A stretch of DNA of 64,000 nt from Epilithonimonas caeni DSM 17710 (GTDB lineage: Bacteria > Bacteroidota > Bacteroidia > Flavobacteriales > Weeksellaceae): positions 51,488 through 115,487 of the forward strand of contig NZ_KE384528.1 of assembly GCF_000426465.1 (NCBI RefSeq). Direction: 5' to 3'. Every line of letters starts with the position of its first letter. The stretch's first letter is position 1. The notes beneath the pieces are model-generated. The model searched no databases and was not told the origin of the DNA. It worked only from the letters and a program-made list of their open reading frames with translations. Made by a program: the position numbers and the translations under genes. Shown here in pieces: positions 52,073 through 61,473 of this stretch.

Positions 52073-53359
52073 TTATTCTTTAGGGGATTGTTCGGAATCC
52101 TTATCTGGCGATATTCCTTTTTTCATTGCAGCGCTAGTTCTACCCGATGCTGAACCTGAAGAAGCAGACTTCACAGCTGCTACCGCTGCACTTGCACCTC
52201 CTGTTTTAACAGCCATCATTGCGGTTTTAGCCCCACTTGCCACTTTTGCTGCCGCACTTTTCATTTTACTCATTGCACCAGCTCCACCTGCTGTAACAAT
52301 GGCATCTGCAATTGTAGGAGTCATCAGTACCCCTACCCCTGTCACAATGTAGGCTACAATTGTCTGAAGCAGAATGAACAAGAAACCATTGCCAGCAACG
52401 AATTGGAGAACAGCTGCATCGTCAAAAGCTCCGTTGGGTGCTAAAGTATCTAACCTATTAATCTGCATTGTATAGGCACTCATGATAAGTTGTTGTCCGA
52501 TATTGATGATGGTATAAGTTATAAAAGTGTAAAGATTGACGTTGATATATTTGGACATCCAATTACTGAAAGAACTTTCAAACCCTGGGATCATAGATAC
52601 CCCGATAGCGATGGGGCCTAATACTTCAAGTATGTACATCCATATTTTTTGAATAAAGAACATTAGATAGACACAGACACGAAGAATCGCCAATGCAATG
52701 ACTTGCAGTAGATCACCCAATAGTTTTTGTATTTGAAAGTCCATTTTTATCTGCCATTCGTACAGACTTTGGTCCAGATCAAGCATAGAGTCACCAATCT
52801 CAGATAAAATACCTCCTCCTTCCGGTTTTGCATCTTCTATTTGTTTTTGTTTTGCCTTTTCTTTAGCTTTTGCCGCAACTGCATAATCCAACAGTTTTGA
52901 TTGTTTTTCAAAAGCCTTGACCCTGAGAGCATCTGCATCTTTTTCCAATGATTCAAATATGGTTGCACTTGGTTGGGCCAATAATGATAAAGGCATGCTG
53001 ATAAGTCCAGTAAATGCAGACCAATAAGTCAGAATGAGACCTATAAAGAAAGGGCGAATCATTGGCACTATCTCCCAGTCCCTGTCCCCCGAGATCATCT
53101 GCCATCCCATGGTGCCAAGGTAGATCATACAGCCCAAGCCACCAATGGCCCTCCCGAACAAAGCAACTTCATCGGCTCTTTGCTGCATAGTCACATCCAG
53201 TGTGGTAAAAGCTTTCATGAACCAATCCTCAAAGCTTCCTTCGCCTTGAAAGAATCCCAACGTATTGGAATAATCTTGAGTTGTCGCTTGCCCAAATAAT
53301 ATCAAGGGCATCAGGACCGCCAAAAGGCAGAATCCGAATGATAAATATTTTTTCTTCAT
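52073..53359 (-). CDS. traJ: conjugative transfer protein TraJ (VirB6-like)
   Basis: These 428 residues have a signal-like N-terminus (ending FGQ at 24) and many membrane helices (70-85, 100-120, 215-235, 240-258, 275-300, 325-350). The central region QWKIKMDFQIQKLL-like and VLGPIAIGVSMIPGFESSFS are TraJ landmarks. The C-terminus is an Ala/Ser/Lys-rich tail (AAAKVASGAKTAMMAVKTGG onward). It forms the polytopic inner-membrane part of the channel. Confidence 0.88.
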   Translation of the reverse strand: MKKKYLSFGFCLLAVLMPLILFGQATTQDYSNTLGFFQGEGSFEDWFMKAFTTLDVTMQQRADEVALFGRAIGGLGCMIYLGTMGWQMISGDRDWEIVPMIRPFFIGLILTYWSAFTGLISMPLSLLAQPSATIFESLEKDADALRVKAFEKQSKLLDYAVAAKAKEKAKQKQIEDAKPEGGGILSEIGDSMLDLDQSLYEWQIKMDFQIQKLLGDLLQVIALAILRVCVYLMFFIQKIWMYILEVLGPIAIGVSMIPGFESSFSNWMSKYINVNLYTFITYTIINIGQQLIMSAYTMQINRLDTLAPNGAFDDAAVLQFVAGNGFLFILLQTIVAYIVTGVGVLMTPTIADAIVTAGGAGAMSKMKSAAAKVASGAKTAMMAVKTGGASAAVAAVKSASSGSASGRTSAAMKKGISPDKDSEQSPKE

Positions 53360-53381
53360 CTCTTTGGTTGTTTATTTTTTT

Positions 53382-54185
53382 TTAAAATTGATATTTATAA
53401 GTGCTCATTATACCGGCTACAATTTCCCTGTCATTTTGCGGGCGGAACGTTTCCTTTATATCCTTAATCTTTTTATGATAGGTCATCAAAAGGGACGTTT
53501 TTCTATCATGGCTTTTTATTGTACCCAATAATTTTCGCCATCCGATTAGGATTTCGTGGTACATCAGAAACCGTTTTCCACGTGGCATATCCATTGTCCT
53601 GGACATCACATATTTTTCTTTTAGGAAGTCCAATTGTTCTTTCAATCTTAAAAGTTGACCAGACCATTCCATTATTGTAAAAACTTCCGGATCTAAAATT
53701 CCCCAATCATTGGCCGTTTGTGGATTATCCGGAAACTCTTTCAATGGTTTGAGCATGGTCTTATAATACAATAGCCATAAAGGGTCGGCATCCACGGTCA
53801 AAGAGGTCCAATGTGCCAGGTCTTGGATATTTCTTTTGTATATGGTATCATTTTCTGTTTTGATCTGTTCTGCCTTCTTTTCCTCTAACTTCACTCCAGC
53901 GAGTCTTTGGGTTTCTGTCCCATTGACTTTAAGAGGTCTGAGGTCGTCTCCATCCTTGTAATCCCTATTTATTTTCGGCGCCCAGATTCCCCAGACCGTG
54001 GCGTAGGCGAAATTCGTTTGTATGCCTAAAAAGTATTTAGGATAAGGTCTCCAGTCTCCCCACTTTTCAAATACTGCTCTTTTCTCTTGCGCAACAATAG
54101 ATGGGTCATAAATCCTTTTCACAGTTTGGGCATTCCCTTGATGAAAAGAAAGGAATAATAACAAGTAAGTAATTGTCTTTTTCAT
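53382..54185 (-). CDS. periplasmic conjugation protein, family member 4 of 4
   Basis: From ATG 54185 it has 267 residues with a signal peptide (MKKTITYLLLFLSFHQGNAQ). The longer frame to 54269 would overlap the upstream gene and place 28 odd residues before the signal. The C-terminus DREIVAGIMSTYKYQF matches the tail of the three proteins encoded upstream. The middle carries Trp-rich stretches (FEKWGDWRPYPKYFLG, TVWGIWAPKIN). The exact role is unknown; a pilus-tip or VirB5-like function is a guess from position before TraJ. Confidence 0.7.
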   Translation of the reverse strand: MKKTITYLLLFLSFHQGNAQTVKRIYDPSIVAQEKRAVFEKWGDWRPYPKYFLGIQTNFAYATVWGIWAPKINRDYKDGDDLRPLKVNGTETQRLAGVKLEEKKAEQIKTENDTIYKRNIQDLAHWTSLTVDADPLWLLYYKTMLKPLKEFPDNPQTANDWGILDPEVFTIMEWSGQLLRLKEQLDFLKEKYVMSRTMDMPRGKRFLMYHEILIGWRKLLGTIKSHDRKTSLLMTYHKKIKDIKETFRPQNDREIVAGIMSTYKYQF

Positions 54186-54201
54186 ATTTAGGTGTTTATT
54201 G

Positions 54202-54873
54202 TTAAAAGCTCCATTTATATTGATTAATAATATTATTGATGATATATTTATCAAGGTTGATATACTCACTTAATAAGGGAACTTGATATAGGTATGGGAC
54301 AGTTTTACGGTTTTTTATTTTTAATATGATGTACAAAATATCTGAATTGATAATGGATGCTTTTGTGTAGATATTGTTTAATATTTTTTCTCTATCATAT
54401 TGATCCATCAAAAAATCATTTTCCTCATTCAGCAGTTCCTTTGTGACCTGTTCTTGTAGAGTCAATGCTTGATCAACGATCCTTGCATAGGTTTCATATA
54501 ATAAAATTGAATATTCTGGATGTTGAGCTGACAATTTGAGCATGTCGGCAGAATTAGTTCCTATATCAGTCAGTAATTTTCCTATTTGTATTAATTTTTT
54601 GCTTTGTTTTATGGCACCATTTACATTGGACAAATTTTTATATATGAATTCTTGAATTGCTATAATCTGAACTATTTTCTTATTGATATCATCATAGAAT
54701 TCGTTTTGTTTTTTATATGAATTTAAAAATGATTCATTACTTGCCAGTCTTACCACTTGGTTTTTTGTGATCTGTGCCAAAAGTCTATCATTAAAACTTA
54801 AACCGTAAGATTGAGCATTTGTCATTAGACACGTGCTAAGGATGATAATACCTAATAAATATTTCGTCTTCAT
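54202..54873 (-). CDS. periplasmic conjugation protein, family member 3 of 4
   Basis: These 223 residues have a signal peptide (end near TNAQ, residue 21), a helical body with a coiled-coil character, and the ending LDKYIINNIINQYKWSF. The segment SAQHPEYSILLYETYARIVD parallels SSHPQYSIFGVKSSEKVY in the TraI-like protein at 55590, so the two are paralogues. Confidence 0.75.
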   Translation of the reverse strand: MKTKYLLGIIILSTCLMTNAQSYGLSFNDRLLAQITKNQVVRLASNESFLNSYKKQNEFYDDINKKIVQIIAIQEFIYKNLSNVNGAIKQSKKLIQIGKLLTDIGTNSADMLKLSAQHPEYSILLYETYARIVDQALTLQEQVTKELLNEENDFLMDQYDREKILNNIYTKASIINSDILYIILKIKNRKTVPYLYQVPLLSEYINLDKYIINNIINQYKWSF

Positions 54874-54884
54874 GTCTATTGAAT

Positions 54885-55568
54885 TTAAAATCCTTGGATA
54901 TTGTTAATAATTTCCCGTATAATTTGTTTGTCCAAATTCACATAGGCTTTGAGTGAGTTTTTTTTCCATTCTACTTGATTGATCAGATCTCTTACTTTGG
55001 AATAGGTCCAGAATGCTTCATTTCTCAAATCTTTCATTTCTCCTAAAGCATAATCCAAAAGGATTTTCCGTTCAGCTTTTTCCATTTGGTTGATAGCTCC
55101 ATAAGAAAGAACAATACCTGTAATTAGTCTCAAGTTCATCTGTAGTTTATCTAAAAAATTAATCTCAGCAGGAAGTGCCACAACAACCGAATAGGGTGCA
55201 GATTGTATGGCTTCATATGTTTTGCTTTGATAATCTTTTATCATATTGATCTCTCTGCTGATAGCAACCCCGACCGAAATTGATTGAACGGCAAAAGAGA
55301 CAATTCTTAGCCTATCTTGTATTTTAACCTTGGTTTCTCTGAATTTTGACCATTGTTCTTTATTTGTTGTCTCCAGAGAAGTATTAGAAATTTGCTTATT
55401 TCGCATATTGACCTGCCTATCGTTTTCTTTCATGGCATTGTTGATCTCAACATCCATCATAGGGAACGATACATATTCTTTCTCCCAAGCAGACCCGTTG
55501 CCGCTGCTAGAAGTTGTTATCAAAATAATAATTGACAAAGCACATAAAATCAATATTCGTGACTTCAT
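54885..55568 (-). CDS. periplasmic conjugation protein, family member 2 of 4
   Basis: These 227 residues have an N-terminal signal segment (ILILCALSIIILITTSSSG) and a mainly helical body (RLRIVSFAVQSISVGVAISR). The ending NLDKQIIREIINNIQGF lines up with the YKW-type tails of its neighbours but lacks the YKW core. It is probably a diverged paralogue. Confidence 0.72.
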   Translation of the reverse strand: MKSRILILCALSIIILITTSSSGNGSAWEKEYVSFPMMDVEINNAMKENDRQVNMRNKQISNTSLETTNKEQWSKFRETKVKIQDRLRIVSFAVQSISVGVAISREINMIKDYQSKTYEAIQSAPYSVVVALPAEINFLDKLQMNLRLITGIVLSYGAINQMEKAERKILLDYALGEMKDLRNEAFWTYSKVRDLINQVEWKKNSLKAYVNLDKQIIREIINNIQGF

Positions 55569-55589
55569 TCTTAGACTATTTTTTGATTA

Positions 55590-56255
55590 TTAAAAATTCC
55601 ATTTGTATTGATTCATAATTCCTTCGACAATAGATTTATCTGCATCAACGTAACCCTGGAATGGATTAGCAGATTTCCAGAATCCAATTCTAATGGCTCT
55701 CTCAAGTCGTAATTTTACATCTAGGATCCACATTTCTAATATCATTACCTTTTGCAAGGTCTGATTTAAAAGTTTACTTCTGTCTCCGGCTGTAGCTAAA
55801 TTCAGTTCATCACTTTTAATAATATCAGAATATTCTGTTACAATATCTGCTGCACTCGTATAGACTTTCTCCGAAGACTTTACACCAAAAATTGAATACT
55901 GTGGATGTGAAGAAACAATATTTAAAACATCACTGGTATATTTGTATGAGCTCTGAAGTGAGGTTAGTATATTTTTGATCTGAATACCGTTGCTCAATGT
56001 TCCGGAAACTTCCCTTAAACCTTTCAGTACCTTGTTTTGGATATCATTGGCAGCAACCATCTGTGTTCCGACCCATGTCTGTGCCTGTTGTAGTTTGCTT
56101 TGCTGTTCCACTACTTTTTCCTGTTCAGCTTTCATATTTTCGGCATACAATACCATTGCTGCTGTTGTTGTCACATCGACATAGGTACTTTGAGCAGAGA
56201 TTTTTCCTGTCGAAATAATTACTACTGTCAAAATAAAAATCTTAAACTTTTTCAT
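55590..56255 (-). CDS. TraI-like (DUF4141) periplasmic conjugation protein, family member 1 of 4
   Basis: From ATG 56255 it has 221 residues with a signal peptide (MKKFKIFILTVVIISTGKIS). The helical body (MKAEQEKVVEQQSKLQQAQT) and the ending DADKSIVEGIMNQYKWNF fit TraI of Bacteroidetes conjugative transposons, the gene that follows VirB4 there. Its start overlaps the VirB4 3' end by 14 bases. Confidence 0.8.
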   Translation of the reverse strand: MKKFKIFILTVVIISTGKISAQSTYVDVTTTAAMVLYAENMKAEQEKVVEQQSKLQQAQTWVGTQMVAANDIQNKVLKGLREVSGTLSNGIQIKNILTSLQSSYKYTSDVLNIVSSHPQYSIFGVKSSEKVYTSAADIVTEYSDIIKSDELNLATAGDRSKLLNQTLQKVMILEMWILDVKLRLERAIRIGFWKSANPFQGYVDADKSIVEGIMNQYKWNF

Positions 56256-59200
56256 TTTTGTAAATTTTTGTATCAATAAGCTCGTAAAAACTAATGTCTT
56301 TATTTTTCATTTCTTCATTAATGATTTTCCATATATTTTCTCCTTTGTACTTTTTTTTGATAAAATCGTAAAAGGTTCTAACCTTTTGATCTATAGGTTT
56401 TTTATAAAGATTAACCAGCGATACGAGATTAGCTAAAGAATCTCCGGATTTTTTAAGATCAGAGACAAATATTTCTAAAGCTTTATCATAATCCCCAAAA
56501 TGATTTACATAATATTCAACGGCTGATTTTTCAGGTTTTTCCGTCGTGTATGTCAAATATTGCTCAAGAGAAACTTCGTTACCATAAACTTCTCCCTTAG
56601 AACCTCGCTTTATGTAGAATTCTTTAAAAGGGCTTCGTCCGAATTTATTATTCAAATTGTTTATTGTGAAGATTTTATTTTGTTCCACCTTATTTAAAGA
56701 AAGTAAGGATGCAATCTTGTCAAAATTATCTTTGAATTTGGTTTGGTCAAGCAATATGAAAGTATCAGAGTTGTTGATAATGGAATCTTTCACTACTGCA
56801 TTTCCAATAATATCGTCTAGTTCTTGTGTAACAACCACTGCTTCACCCCAAAATTTTCTCACTGTTTTATAGAGATAAAGGATATATCCACCCATTAATT
56901 TTGAAGCGATTGCCTTCCAAGCTTCTTCTATTATAAGTGCTTTTCTAAAGTCTTTTCTCAATCTCATTTTCTGGATAAATGTGTCCATAATAATAAGTGT
57001 CACAATCGGAAAAAGTTTTGGGTTATCTTTAACATTATCAATTTCGAAAACAATAAATGGCTCATCAAAAAGGGTGTTATCAGCACTTTCATTAAGGGTT
57101 TTTTCATACCTTCCTCCTTTATAAAAATCAGCAAGCACCCTGAAAAACGTCCTTGAATTGAATTCTTTTTCAGAAATTTTGTGTTTCCTGTCATTTAGAT
57201 ATAAAGGCAGGAATTTTTCCGCATATTCATAGAAAGAATTGAATGACAATTCCTGTAATTTCATTTTATCCTCTATATCTCTCACTCTTTTTACGACCGC
57301 ATTCTTGTATTCAGTTTCATATTCTCTACTATCCCTGGGTGTTGCTACAATATCTCTTGGTGAGGCAACCATTAGATGTGTCTCATTATAGATTTTTCGT
57401 TTTGTGTCATCTGAAAGATTCTCATATGCAAGAGTAATCTTATGATATACTCCAGGATCATAATCAGGATTATTTAGATTTTTATCCGGATGGAATTCAA
57501 TCGCCTTTTTTCGGAAAGCATCTTTGATTTCTTCAGCTTTTGCATCAAATGATATCCCGAGGATAGAATAATAATTTTCCTCATAATATTTGTTCTCAAA
57601 ATCAGAGACGATATCTTCTTCATAGATATTATATCTTCTCAAATACAATATCAATTCTGTGGTTGTCTTGTCATTATACCAATTGGTACCGCCATTGAAA
57701 TATTGATGATAATAGGACAGTAGAAGATTATCTATCGATGTGCTCTGGACATTGGACATAGAAGCATCAGCGCCTTCCCAAATCATAAAGACCAGATTTT
57801 TAAGGAAGTCCAATTTTTCAAGATTTAGCTCTTCCTTGCTGGCAAGAAAAGGATTCATCGTAATTGGTTTTTCCTCAGTATACTGAATGTATTTTCCTCC
57901 TTTATACTTGGATGTGCCTGAATAGGAATCCCCTGTATCGACAATCACTACATCATAATTATAGGTCAGATATTGCTCAATGATGTTGTTCATCAAAAAT
58001 GATTTGCCTGAACCGGAAGGTCCTAAAACAAATTTGTTCCTGTTGTTGATCCTTCCGGTATCTCTAGGCAAATCATTTGGGTCTACTTTGATAGGAACAC
58101 CTTGCCTGTCTGTAAATCTCAGATAGAAGTTTGATTGTTCATCAATCGGGTAGCTCTCTTTAAAAAAAAAACACAAGGCTGCTTCGCTTGTCGTCATGAA
58201 TAGGTCGTACTGTCGAAGTTCAACGGCATTGCCCGGAAGACAGGAGCGCCATAGCTCCATTTGGTTGTAGGCATTTTTAGAAACGATAATCCCTTTTGTG
58301 AACAGCTTGTTTTCAATCATCGACTGCAGATTTTCCATTGTTTCGAAAGAACAAGCAGAAAATGCCACCGAAAAATGAGCATTCACAACCAATTGTCCGT
58401 CCACTGCAATATTATGAAGCAATTCTTCTATCTCTTGAGCGATGATACCGTTCGAAGGATTGTTTTTGGCTACCCCTTCATGACGTTTTTTCTTTTTATC
58501 AAGTTCCCTTTGCTGCTGAGCCTGTGCTGGAATTGCGATGACTTGATTATAGATAATTGTCTTATAATCTTCCAGCTCGTTGATAAAGCTGAAATTGTCA
58601 ACAGCGGTCTCTGCAGCTGAACCATTTCCACCCAAGATAGAATATGTTTCAATATTAGAAGGAAGGTCGATATTCTCCACATCTACAAATGAGATGGTTT
58701 TCACATAGTCATTTCCAATCTGCAGATATTCGTTGGAGCTTTTGATATTATCAAAAACTGACATTTCGCTAAAATTCATGCTCAATGTTCCACCTATGTA
58801 ATATTCAAAATCATTTTCAAAAAGATACTGTGGTTCGCAATTATTTTGTTTTAAAAGCATAAAAATCTTCTGACATTTATCTCTCAGATCTTTATAATTT
58901 TTTTCAGAAAAATCGTATTGCTTCTTTTTTGGTTTTAATTTATCATCAACAAGATCTGTGAACAACAAGATCGTATCAATGGTTTTATACAATCGCCCCT
59001 CAAAATGCTCGGAGTACTTTTGTTGAAGAAATTGATTGTCTTTTTCTGCTTTGTATTTTTTCTTAGAAAAGATATCCAGTTTTTGAACAATACGGTTTTC
59101 TCCAATAATGGACACAACCTGATTAAGAATGGTATGAAAGTTTTCATACATATCAGGGTCGGCAGAATATTGTTCAACTATATTTTTTATTCTGATTCCT

Positions 59201-59313
59201 ATAACCGGGTTTCCGTATTGCCCAACCAAAACATCAAAATTCCAACTGTGTTCTTCTCCATTGTCATAGCCAATAAAAGGAATATCAAATTGATTTTTTT
59301 TTATTTTACTCAT
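56242..59313 (-). CDS. traG: VirB4-type transfer ATPase (TraG) with an inserted DnaJ J-domain
   Basis: These 1,023 residues carry Walker A GPSGSGKSF near 430 and the Walker B region KALIIEEAWKAIA near 790-800; the core matches Bacteroidetes TraG/VirB4. Between them, residues about 575-643 form a complete J-domain: YYSILGISFDAKAEEIKDAF, the invariant HPD at 608-610 in IEFHPDKN, and helix IV SDDTKRKIYNE. A charged linker follows before the ATPase fold resumes near FNSFYEYAEKFLPLYL. J-domains stimulate Hsp70 (DnaK), so this ATPase may recruit the chaperone to the channel. The frame is continuous through the insertion. The usual length without it would be about 830-850. Confidence 0.9.
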   Translation of the reverse strand: MSKIKKNQFDIPFIGYDNGEEHSWNFDVLVGQYGNPVIGIRIKNIVEQYSADPDMYENFHTILNQVVSIIGENRIVQKLDIFSKKKYKAEKDNQFLQQKYSEHFEGRLYKTIDTILLFTDLVDDKLKPKKKQYDFSEKNYKDLRDKCQKIFMLLKQNNCEPQYLFENDFEYYIGGTLSMNFSEMSVFDNIKSSNEYLQIGNDYVKTISFVDVENIDLPSNIETYSILGGNGSAAETAVDNFSFINELEDYKTIIYNQVIAIPAQAQQQRELDKKKKRHEGVAKNNPSNGIIAQEIEELLHNIAVDGQLVVNAHFSVAFSACSFETMENLQSMIENKLFTKGIIVSKNAYNQMELWRSCLPGNAVELRQYDLFMTTSEAALCFFFKESYPIDEQSNFYLRFTDRQGVPIKVDPNDLPRDTGRINNRNKFVLGPSGSGKSFLMNNIIEQYLTYNYDVVIVDTGDSYSGTSKYKGGKYIQYTEEKPITMNPFLASKEELNLEKLDFLKNLVFMIWEGADASMSNVQSTSIDNLLLSYYHQYFNGGTNWYNDKTTTELILYLRRYNIYEEDIVSDFENKYYEENYYSILGISFDAKAEEIKDAFRKKAIEFHPDKNLNNPDYDPGVYHKITLAYENLSDDTKRKIYNETHLMVASPRDIVATPRDSREYETEYKNAVVKRVRDIEDKMKLQELSFNSFYEYAEKFLPLYLNDRKHKISEKEFNSRTFFRVLADFYKGGRYEKTLNESADNTLFDEPFIVFEIDNVKDNPKLFPIVTLIIMDTFIQKMRLRKDFRKALIIEEAWKAIASKLMGGYILYLYKTVRKFWGEAVVVTQELDDIIGNAVVKDSIINNSDTFILLDQTKFKDNFDKIASLLSLNKVEQNKIFTINNLNNKFGRSPFKEFYIKRGSKGEVYGNEVSLEQYLTYTTEKPEKSAVEYYVNHFGDYDKALEIFVSDLKKSGDSLANLVSLVNLYKKPIDQKVRTFYDFIKKKYKGENIWKIINEEMKNKDISFYELIDTKIYKNEKV

Positions 59314-59355
59314 CTTTTACCGTTTTTTAGTCTCTATTTCTTAATATCAAAAAGC

Positions 59356-59667
59356 TTAATTCCTTTTTGCTTCATTATGTTTCAAAAGTTTACTGGTTTT
59401 GAACTTTTTTGGGAAAATAAAGATCTCATTATCATTTTTTGTTTTATTGTAAAGCCCCTTTTCATCTTGGATTTTAAAAGTCCAATAGATACCCCCGCCA
59501 CATATACCAATCCATATAATTGCTACGAGTTTTCCAATAATCTGAGACAATAACATTCCTCCTATAAGACCTCCTACAGCGCATCCCATAACATAATAGA
59601 TGTACTTATCTTTTAGTCCGTATAAGACAAGGGGCTTTTTCAGCCCCTTGTATAAATAGAATCCCAT
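59356..59667 (-). CDS. traF: conjugative transfer protein TraF (DUF4133)
   Basis: These 103 residues contain two close membrane helices (IYYVMGCAVGGLIGGMLLSQ, AIIWIGICGGGIYWTF) preceded by YKGLKKPLVLYGLKDK, the DUF4133 signature. It is VirB3-like. It lies 7 bp after the DUF4134 gene and upstream of VirB4, the standard order. Confidence 0.88.
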   Translation of the reverse strand: MGFYLYKGLKKPLVLYGLKDKYIYYVMGCAVGGLIGGMLLSQIIGKLVAIIWIGICGGGIYWTFKIQDEKGLYNKTKNDNEIFIFPKKFKTSKLLKHNEAKRN

Positions 59668-59674
59668 TGTATTA

Positions 59675-59995
59675 TTAAGGGAAGAATGCGCCTACAATAG
59701 TTGGTACAATGAAAAGGAAGATCATTGCGCCTCCATAACCAAGAAGCTCTTTGTTGACATCCTGATCGCCATTCTGCCATTTGTTGTAAATTCTAAGACC
59801 ACCAACAAAACCGACAATTCCGCCAATCGCATAGACAAGCCCACCAATCTCAGTTCTATAGGTTGCAAGTGTTCCAGTAGCAGTTCCAATAGGTCCTGCA
59901 AAAGCGAGACTTGACATTCCCAATACCAAAGCCATTGATAAAAGCTTTCTTTTTGATAGCGTTCCAGCTATCTTCTTTACTGTTTTTTTCATCAT
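59675..59995 (-). CDS. traE: conjugative transfer protein TraE (DUF4134, VirB2-like)
   Basis: These 106 residues have a signal segment (LSMALVLGMSSLAFAG), then two hydrophobic helices (LVYAIGGIVGFVGGLRIYNK, AMIFLFIVPTIVGAFFP) around WQNGDQDVNKELLGYGG, the DUF4134 landmark. It is probably the pilin-like subunit of the transfer apparatus. Confidence 0.88.
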   Translation of the reverse strand: MMKKTVKKIAGTLSKRKLLSMALVLGMSSLAFAGPIGTATGTLATYRTEIGGLVYAIGGIVGFVGGLRIYNKWQNGDQDVNKELLGYGGAMIFLFIVPTIVGAFFP

Positions 59996-60033
59996 AAGAA
60001 AAAATTAAGGGTTAATAAATAAGTGAATAATTG

Positions 60034-60561
60034 TTATAAAGTAGAATGATAGACCTTTTGTCCATCATAATTTGCTATCATATGGACAGTGGTTTCTGAT
60101 AATTTCAATAATGATTTCCAGTCGTTTTTTTTTCTGCTTGTTTCTTCATTATTGTTGGCAGAAGCTCCATCATCTTTCTCAGATTCGAAATAGATTTCTT
60201 TTTCAGGAGTTTCTGTTTGAATTTCCTCAGAGGGTACATCAGTTGGGGTTGCATTGTCTATATCCTGTTCTGCTTCGAATCTTCTTCTTAGGTCTTCTAT
60301 CTTCGGTTCATCTTCAATTGGCGCATTTTGAGATTGGAATTGATTCTTCAAAAAGGAATTAGGGGTATTGATATTTTCCACATCTTCAATTCCGACCATG
60401 TTTGGAGCTTGGGCATTGTTTTCTGCAAAGTCGCCGAGTGAAAATTCTTCTGTTGTATCGGTCTGGGATATTTTCTCTTTTTTCAAGAAAAGGTCATAAA
60501 GGATATTTCCGGCGTAGTACAGGAAATATATCACCAAAAGGATCGATAAATATTTTAACAT
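60034..60561 (-). CDS. membrane-anchored acidic protein of the tra operon
   Basis: These 175 residues have one N-terminal helix (LSILLVIYFLYYAGNILYDL) and an acidic, Glu/Asp/Asn-rich disordered body, ending SLLKLSETTVHMIANYDGQK and VYHSTL. By position it corresponds to TraC/TraD of CTnDOT-type operons; the sequence is too low in complexity to prove it. Confidence 0.6.
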   Translation of the reverse strand: MLKYLSILLVIYFLYYAGNILYDLFLKKEKISQTDTTEEFSLGDFAENNAQAPNMVGIEDVENINTPNSFLKNQFQSQNAPIEDEPKIEDLRRRFEAEQDIDNATPTDVPSEEIQTETPEKEIYFESEKDDGASANNNEETSRKKNDWKSLLKLSETTVHMIANYDGQKVYHSTL

Positions 60562-60571
60562 TTTTTAGTTT

Positions 60572-60847
60572 TTAAATTGTTCTTTTTAATTCCATGACTT
60601 GAGCTGCAAGTTTTCTGAACTCCTGCTTTCCTAAGGCATAACGCTTCCCCAGATCGATTACTTCATTTAGCCCAACATCAAATGTTTGGAATTTTCCTAG
60701 TTCCAGATGAAGGTCGTTGTCCATTTCAAATTCACGTTTTTTTCTTTCTTCCTTATGCGACTCTCTATCAGGTAAGAATTTTTCGATATTGATATCATTG
60801 TATTTTCTCTCCAAACTTATTTTAAAGGGTAATTTGTAATGTTTCAT
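60572..60847 (-). CDS. TraB-like small protein after ParA
   Basis: These 91 residues are charged and helical, ending LGKQEFRKLAAQVMELKRTI. The gene overlaps the ParA gene by 26 bases and follows it, as traB follows traA in CTnDOT-like elements. It may partner ParA; it is not otherwise recognised. Confidence 0.6.
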   Translation of the reverse strand: MKHYKLPFKISLERKYNDINIEKFLPDRESHKEERKKREFEMDNDLHLELGKFQTFDVGLNEVIDLGKRYALGKQEFRKLAAQVMELKRTI

Positions 60848-61469
60848 TTATTTGGTCGATTATTTCGTTAAATGGCTTTTTTACGGCGTATTTTTGTTCG
60901 TAGGTCAGTTTTCTGGTATCGATGGTTTGAAGACAATTCCTTTTGTAGACAGGATTCTGTATTATTACACCATATTTTGAGATCTCTTCATCCATCTCCT
61001 GCTGATTAAGATATTTATATCCCTTATCATATTTTGAGCGAATAAAGATTCGTTCTGCCTGACTTTCCAAAAGACCGAGTAGGTTTTTAAAGACCAGTGT
61101 CGATTTTACCGATACATCAGAATATTCAAATGGAATGATGATAAAATCGCTATAAATAAGAAGGTCAGAATACTTCTCGTCAAGTGTTCCTGCCAAGTCA
61201 AAAATGTTGATATCTTCACTGTCTCTTAATTCAAAAAGACTCTCAATGTCTGAAAATGGTTGCTCTTCTTCTCCGATAACCTCTACATCATAGAGCTTGG
61301 GAATCTCTAATAATTCATCTTCTTTCCATTTATTGTAGAAAGATTTTTGATAGTCAAAATCAAAAACATTGATTTGCCTTTCTGTAACTTCTGTCAAATA
61401 ATTGGCGAATGCTATTGAAAGAGTCGTTTTTCCTGTACCGCCTTTTTGGGTAGCAAATGTGATTATCAT
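60822..61469 (-). CDS. traA: ParA-family ATPase (TraA)
   Basis: These 215 residues open with the deviant Walker A TQKGGTGKTTLSIAFANYL at residues 7-25. DLAGTLDEKYSDLLIY marks the switch region, and a C-terminal EIIDQINETLQ helix closes it. It could position the relaxosome or help partition the element. It starts 5 bp after the relaxase stop and shares the operon. Confidence 0.88.
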   Translation of the reverse strand: MIITFATQKGGTGKTTLSIAFANYLTEVTERQINVFDFDYQKSFYNKWKEDELLEIPKLYDVEVIGEEEQPFSDIESLFELRDSEDINIFDLAGTLDEKYSDLLIYSDFIIIPFEYSDVSVKSTLVFKNLLGLLESQAERIFIRSKYDKGYKYLNQQEMDEEISKYGVIIQNPVYKRNCLQTIDTRKLTYEQKYAVKKPFNEIIDQINETLQITL

Positions 61470-61473
61470 AGGT

